Shown: piece by piece, positions 7,776 to 11,302 of the stretch
Layout of the letters: each line of letters opens with the position of its first letter
Position numbering within the stretch: the first letter of the stretch is position 1
Assembly: GCA_029264225.1 (NCBI GenBank)
Contig: JARICB010000102.1
Location: 1-11,302, forward strand
DNA: 11,302 nt
Direction of reading: 5' to 3'
DNA from: Nocardioides sp.
Lineage (GTDB): Bacteria > Actinomycetota > Actinomycetes > Propionibacteriales > Nocardioidaceae
The notes under the pieces: model-generated
What the model was told of the DNA's origin: nothing
The model's database searches: none
Seen by the model: the letters and a program-made list of their open reading frames with translations, nothing else
Program-made: the position numbers and the translations under genes

Positions 7776-9460
7776 TCAGGGCCATCAGAGTGATGCTCAC
7801 CGGACGATCCGGGCTCGGTGTGTTTCTTGCCGTGGTGGCCTTCTTCGTCTCCTTCTCCACGAGCCTGCTTCCGCGCACCTGGGAGTTCCAGGCCGCAGCA
7901 GCCGGGCTGTCCGCTGCTACCGCCTACGCCCTGGGTGCACTCCTCCAGTGGCTGCTCAGTCCGGTGATCCGGTTCCTCGGGCTGCGGGTGGTCGTCGAGC
8001 CGAAGCGCCGACAGTTGGTCTACACCCTGGTGAGCGTGGCGGTGATCGCGCTGTTGCTGTGGGTGGCCTATGAGCAGCGGCAGGCCCGGGCCAGGACCGC
8101 GAGCTTGGTCCAGATGGACCCCCCGACGACCCTCGAGGACGTCTTCGCTGTGGGTGGCGGGATCGCCGTCGCCCTGGTGGTGGTGCTGCTCGTGGTGGCC
8201 GTGCGGATCGCCCTGGCCGGATCACGCGTGCTGCTGAGGCTCGCGCTGCCGCCGTGGATCGCCCGCGTCACCGCGCTCGTGCTTGTGCTCGCGTTCGTCG
8301 CCTGGGCGAGCAACCAGTTCCTGGTGCAGCGCACCCTCGAGTCGATCTCGGCTGCCGCTGCGCGCGTCAACGAGACCCCACCCGACCTCCCGGAGCCGAC
8401 GTCGAGCCTCCGCTCCGGAGGACCCGGCTCGACCCAGCCATGGGCGGAGCTCGGCCTCCAGGGGCAGCGATTCACCGCGAGTGGATCGAGCGCAGCTGAC
8501 ATCGAGGCGGCGACAGGTCGCCCGGCCGAGGAACCGATCCGGGTCTACGCCTCCCTGCGACCGGACATGTCGCTGGCGGACGTGGCCGACAACGCGGTGA
8601 CCGAGCTCGAGCGCACCGGAGCCTTCGATCGCGACGTGCTCACCCTGATCGGCACCACCGGTCGGGGTTGGGTCGACGAATACAACGTCTCCTCCGTCGA
8701 ATACCTCACCGACGGCAATTCGGCCACCGCCGCGATGCAGTACTCCTACCTGGCCAGCCCGGTCGCCTTCCTCACCAGCCGCGAGGCGCCGGCCGAGGCT
8801 GGTCGACTGCTCTTCGACAAGGTCTACGCCGTGTGGTCGCAGCTTCCGGTCGATGATCGTCCCGAGCTCTACGTCAGCGGCGAGTCGCTCGGTGCCTTCG
8901 GCGGCACCGCCGCCTTCGCCGACGCCGACGAGATGCTCGAGACGATCGACGGGGCCGTCTGGATCGGCACCCCGAGCTTCACCCCGCTGTGGCGCTCGAT
9001 CACCGCCGAGCGGCTGCGCGGCAGCCCGCAGGTCTCGCCCGTCTACGAGCAGGGCCGCAACATCCGGTTCGTTACCGACCAGGTCGGTCTCAGTGCGGAC
9101 GCCTACGGTCGCGAGTACGGCGAGTGGCAGCGGCCCCGGGTGGTGTTCCTCCAGCACGCCTCGGACCCCATCGTGTGGTGGTCGCCGTCGCTGGCCTACC
9201 AGGAGCCCGACTGGGCCCGGGAGGCTGTCGGCTCCGACGTGAACCCCGACCTGCGGTGGTGGCCACTGGTCACGTTCTGGCAGGTGACCCTCGATATGGC
9301 AGTCGCCAACGAGCCGCCGGCCGGTCACGGCCACATCTACCAGGACGACGTGCTGCCGGTCTGGGACGCCGTACTCCATGACGAGCCCACCGAGCCGGAC
9401 GAACTCGACAGGATCACTGCTGCGCTGCGGGAATCGGCGCCTGAATCGGGCGAAGGTTGA
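7772..9460 (+). CDS. Polytopic membrane alpha/beta-hydrolase (Abhydrolase_9 / former DUF2319 type)
   Basis: 562 residues. The N-terminal third carries about five membrane segments (near 14-33, 43-68, 82-99, 127-148 and 163-184), then a linker and a C-terminal alpha/beta-hydrolase domain (about 255-535). The nucleophile elbow is GESLG (370-374, S372). D465 in QHASDP and the histidines of GHGHIY (518-523) are candidates for the rest of the triad. The stretch [12 protein letters not shown] (292-303) and [15 protein letters not shown] (316-330) match the Abhydrolase_9 family, found mainly in actinobacteria and thought to include lipid-active hydrolases; the substrate is unknown. It follows hisF with a 4-bp ATGA overlap, so it is cotranscribed with and coupled to a histidine gene. 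I see no biochemical reason for that link. Confidence 0.88.
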   Translation: MIRAIRVMLTGRSGLGVFLAVVAFFVSFSTSLLPRTWEFQAAAAGLSAATAYALGALLQWLLSPVIRFLGLRVVVEPKRRQLVYTLVSVAVIALLLWVAYEQRQARARTASLVQMDPPTTLEDVFAVGGGIAVALVVVLLVVAVRIALAGSRVLLRLALPPWIARVTALVLVLAFVAWASNQFLVQRTLESISAAAARVNETPPDLPEPTSSLRSGGPGSTQPWAELGLQGQRFTASGSSAADIEAATGRPAEEPIRVYASLRPDMSLADVADNAVTELERTGAFDRDVLTLIGTTGRGWVDEYNVSSVEYLTDGNSATAAMQYSYLASPVAFLTSREAPAEAGRLLFDKVYAVWSQLPVDDRPELYVSGESLGAFGGTAAFADADEMLETIDGAVWIGTPSFTPLWRSITAERLRGSPQVSPVYEQGRNIRFVTDQVGLSADAYGREYGEWQRPRVVFLQHASDPIVWWSPSLAYQEPDWAREAVGSDVNPDLRWWPLVTFWQVTLDMAVANEPPAGHGHIYQDDVLPVWDAVLHDEPTEPDELDRITAALRESAPESGEG

Positions 9461-9478
9461 GACCGGTAACGCGGGCCT

Positions 9479-9499
9479 GGAAGCGAGAACTACGCTTCC
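9479..9499. promoter_or_regulatory. 7-bp inverted repeat overlapping the ABC operon -10
   Basis: GGAAGCG (9479-9485) and CGCTTCC (9493-9499) are perfect inverted arms around a 7-nt spacer. The right arm covers most of the TACGCT -10. A repressor bound here would block the promoter. As RNA it could instead form a hairpin downstream of the hydrolase stop, but no T-tract follows, so an operator is the more likely reading. Confidence 0.5.
9491..9496 (+). promoter_or_regulatory. Predicted -10 (TACGCT) for amino-acid ABC operon, leaderless
   Basis: TACGCT ends 6 nt before ATG 9503, and no Shine-Dalgarno lies in the normal window. The spacing suits a leaderless transcript. No -35 is evident at 16-18 bp. 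Confidence 0.5.
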
Positions 9500-9502
9500 G
9501 CC

Positions 9503-10381
9503 ATGCGCACGATCCTTCGCCCCGCGACCCTGGCAGCTACGCTCGCCGCCCTCCTGCTCGCCACGGCCTGTGGCGCCCCTCGTGACGAGGCGGATTCGGC
9601 CACCGATCCGACCGACACCTCCAAGGCTTCGGCCTGCAGTCCCGACGACCTCAAGACGCTGACTCCCGGCACCCTGACCGTTGGCACCGACTCCCCGGCC
9701 TACGCACCGTGGTTCGTCGACGACGACCCCACCAACGGCGAGGGCTACGAGTCCGCAGTGGCCTACGCCATCGCCGACCAGCTCGGCTACGACACCGATC
9801 AGGTCACCTGGGCGGTGGTGCCCTTCAATGCCGTGGTCAGCCCCGGTGAGAAGAAGTTCGACATCGACCTGAACCAGGTCTCCATCACCGAGCAGCGCAG
9901 GAAGGCCGTGGACTTCTCCAGCGGCTACTACGACGTGCGCCAGGTCGTCATCACGACCGAGGGCAGCGCGATCGCCGGCGTCACGAGCCTGAGCGAGTTG
10001 GCCGACGCCAAGCTCGGCGGCCAGGTAGGCACCACGAGCTACCTCGCGATCGACGAGCAGATCGGCTCCTCGAAGCAGGGAGCGGCCTTCGACACCAACG
10101 ACCAGGCCGTGCAGGCGCTCCAGAACGGCCAGATCGACGGCATCGTCGTCGACCTGCCTACTGCCTACTACATGACGGCCGTCCAGCTCGACAAGGGCCT
10201 GATCGTCGGCCAGTTGCCGCTTCCGGAGGGCGACGTCGAGCAGTTCGGCGCGGTCCTCGACAAGGACAGCCCGCTGACGGCCTGTGTCTCTGACGCGGTC
10301 GACGCACTCCGCGAGGACGGCACCCTTGACCGTCTCGCCAGCGAGTGGTTGGAGCAGCAGGGCGCTCCCGAGCTCTCCTGA
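9503..10381 (+). CDS. Amino-acid ABC transporter substrate-binding lipoprotein
   Basis: 292 residues. The signal peptide runs from RTILR through a hydrophobic core to the lipobox-like LATAC, with C23 as the predicted lipidated cysteine. A polar Asp/Thr-rich linker (about 25-45) follows. The mature part is a family 3 (polar amino acid) periplasmic-binding-protein fold: LTVGTDSPAYAPW (58-70), GYESAVAYAIADQLG (81-95), FDIDLNQVSITEQRRK (119-134, with the usual ligand-contacting Ser/Thr and R132), VGTTSY (175-180) and GIVVDLPTA (213-221). It captures solute outside the membrane for the permease encoded next. The exact ligand cannot be read from sequence. It is first in the operon, with a leaderless-type promoter and an inverted repeat at its -10. 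Its stop overlaps the permease ATG by one base. Confidence 0.93.
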   Translation: MRTILRPATLAATLAALLLATACGAPRDEADSATDPTDTSKASACSPDDLKTLTPGTLTVGTDSPAYAPWFVDDDPTNGEGYESAVAYAIADQLGYDTDQVTWAVVPFNAVVSPGEKKFDIDLNQVSITEQRRKAVDFSSGYYDVRQVVITTEGSAIAGVTSLSELADAKLGGQVGTTSYLAIDEQIGSSKQGAAFDTNDQAVQALQNGQIDGIVVDLPTAYYMTAVQLDKGLIVGQLPLPEGDVEQFGAVLDKDSPLTACVSDAVDALREDGTLDRLASEWLEQQGAPELS

Positions 10382-11244
10382 TGCCAACAGCCGACACCGA
10401 CGTCTGGGAGCCGTCCCAGATTCAGCGGGAGCGGGCCGCGTGGCGTCGGCGCAGGGCACTGCGCAGCGGGACGATCGCAGCGATCAGCACTCTGGTGGTG
10501 CTGGGTGTGGTGGCGATGCTGCTCGTTTCCTCGCCCGGCTGGGAGCGCGTCCAGGCGACCTACTTCGACTGGGACAGGGCGCGGGATTCGTTCCCCGCGG
10601 TGTTGACCGGTTTGTGGCTCAACATCCGGGTCATGATGGTCTGCGCCGTGCTCATCGTGGCGCTGAGCCTGACGATCGCCGTGATGCGCACGCTGCGCGG
10701 ACCGATCGCCTTCCCGCTGCGCCTGCTCGGCACGATCTACGTGGACGTGTTCCGCGGGTTGCCGCTGCTGCTGGTGCTCTTCCTCCTTGGTTTTGGTGGG
10801 CCGGCGCTCAACCTGGCCGGCCTGCCGCGATCGGCGCTCTTCTGGGGCTGTGCTGCGCTGGTGCTGTCCTACTCGGCCTACGTCGCCGAGGTGTTTCGCG
10901 CCGGGATCGAGTCGGTGCACCCCTCGCAACGACTTGCGGGCCGGTCGCTGGGGCTGACGTATCCGCAGACCCTGCGTCACGTCGTACTCCCGCAGGCCTG
11001 GCGACGTGTGCTGCCGCCGCTGATGAACGACCTGGTGTCGCTCCAGAAGGACTCCGGGTTGATCGCCGTGCTCGGTGTCATCGACGCCATCCGGGCCGCA
11101 CAGATCGAGACGGCGAGTGACTTCAACTACACGCCCTACGTGGTGGCGGGAGTGCTGTTCATCTGCCTCACCATCCCGATGGCCAGGCTGACCGACTGGT
11201 TCGCCCGTAAACAGGGCTTCCACGGAGCTGGAGGAATGCTGTGA
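10381..11244 (+). CDS. Amino-acid ABC transporter permease (His/Glu/Gln/Arg/opine type)
   Basis: 287 residues. A cytoplasmic Arg-rich N-terminus (14-29) precedes TM1 (about 30-50), and about four more membrane segments follow within the BPD_transp_1 domain (about 72-275). Family hallmarks are LTGLWLNIRV (75-84), YVDVFRGLPLLLVLF (120-134), SYSAYVAEVFRAGIESV (163-179), the EAA coupling loop AGRSLGLTYPQTLRHVVLPQA (186-206), and LQKDSGLIAVLGV (221-233). The protein forms the inner-membrane channel; the EAA loop docks the ATPase. ATG 10381 is chosen because it overlaps the upstream stop (TGATG); a frame open further upstream to 10345 lies inside the lipoprotein gene. Its stop overlaps the ATPase GTG. 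Only one permease is seen, so it may form a homodimer. Confidence 0.94.
   Translation: MPTADTDVWEPSQIQRERAAWRRRRALRSGTIAAISTLVVLGVVAMLLVSSPGWERVQATYFDWDRARDSFPAVLTGLWLNIRVMMVCAVLIVALSLTIAVMRTLRGPIAFPLRLLGTIYVDVFRGLPLLLVLFLLGFGGPALNLAGLPRSALFWGCAALVLSYSAYVAEVFRAGIESVHPSQRLAGRSLGLTYPQTLRHVVLPQAWRRVLPPLMNDLVSLQKDSGLIAVLGVIDAIRAAQIETASDFNYTPYVVAGVLFICLTIPMARLTDWFARKQGFHGAGGML
11230..11235 (+). promoter_or_regulatory. Shine-Dalgarno (GGAGGA) for the ABC ATPase
   Basis: GGAGGA lies just upstream of GTG 11241, inside the end of the permease gene. It supports the GTG that overlaps the permease stop. Confidence 0.7.
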
Positions 11245-11302
11245 GCGCCCTGCTAGACATGCGCGGCGTGCGGAAGAGCTTCGGCTCCCATCTCGTGCTG
11301 CG
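11241..11302 (+). CDS. ABC transporter ATP-binding protein, N-terminal fragment (window edge)
   Basis: Only 20 codons are present. The frame opens at GTG 11241 and reads MSALLDMRGVRKSFGSHLVL, a typical start of a polar-amino-acid ABC ATPase (GlnQ/HisP type): a short first strand, then V-R-K-S-F-G with an A-loop-like aromatic position. Walker A would lie beyond the window. The GTGA overlap with the permease stop and the good Shine-Dalgarno indicate the third gene of the importer operon, which would power uptake. The assignment rests mostly on context. Confidence 0.85.
   Translation, partial: MSALLDMRGVRKSFGSHLVL

Noticed and set aside
8222..10459. A 745-codon open frame on the minus strand, opposite the hydrolase and the ABC lipoprotein
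   Set aside because: The translation is low-complexity (Gly/Val/Asp/Arg-rich) with no recognisable domain, and it is exactly antisense to two well-supported genes. Long antisense frames are expected in high-G+C DNA with strong third-position bias.

Overview
The window is high-G+C DNA with GTG starts, stop/start overlaps (ATGA, GTGA, TGATG), a dual-function HisA/PriA-type isomerase, and a GntR/MocR regulator. This suggests an actinobacterium, plausibly Nocardioidaceae/Propionibacteriales (inference, no search was run). No tRNA, rRNA, CRISPR array, insertion sequence or phage gene is visible. The left part (about 1-4050) looks like an accessory chromosomal block. The right part (about 6250-11302) is core metabolism and transport.

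Layout, left to right. (1) Minus strand: a class I SAM methyltransferase (1108-419) whose stop codon overlaps the GTG start of a cold-shock-domain/DUF1294 membrane protein (422-1, cut by the window edge). (2) Plus strand, divergent from these: a DUF664/DinB-type protein (1151-1708). It runs tail-to-tail into an EamA-family transporter (2626-1619) with a 90-bp coding overlap. (3) The EamA start codon physically overlaps the start codon of a divergent MocR-type regulator (2625-4052), a classic regulator/exporter pair. (4) A 186-bp gap leads to a bacterial archaeo-eukaryotic release-factor-like protein (4239-5390), the only operon-leading gene with a strong Shine-Dalgarno. It converges on an SDR oxidoreductase (6232-5384). 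(5) Divergent from the SDR: hisA/priA (6256-6990), hisF (6987-7775) and a membrane alpha/beta-hydrolase (7772-9460), all translationally coupled by 4-bp overlaps. (6) A polar amino-acid ABC importer: lipoprotein (9503-10381), permease (10381-11244) and the first 20 codons of the ATPase (11241 onward, cut by the window edge).

The most notable signal is not a new enzyme but the initiation architecture. Seven of the eight operon-leading genes lack a convincing ribosome-binding site. Instead they have a TANNNT -10 hexamer 5-8 nt upstream of the start codon, as expected for leaderless mRNAs. Three divergent pairs (1108/1151, 2626/2625, 6232/6256) pack these promoters so tightly that the two RNA polymerase footprints overlap. 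In one pair the start codons themselves overlap, and in another the two -10 boxes share bases. I saw no clear evidence for a wholly novel defence or biosynthetic system.
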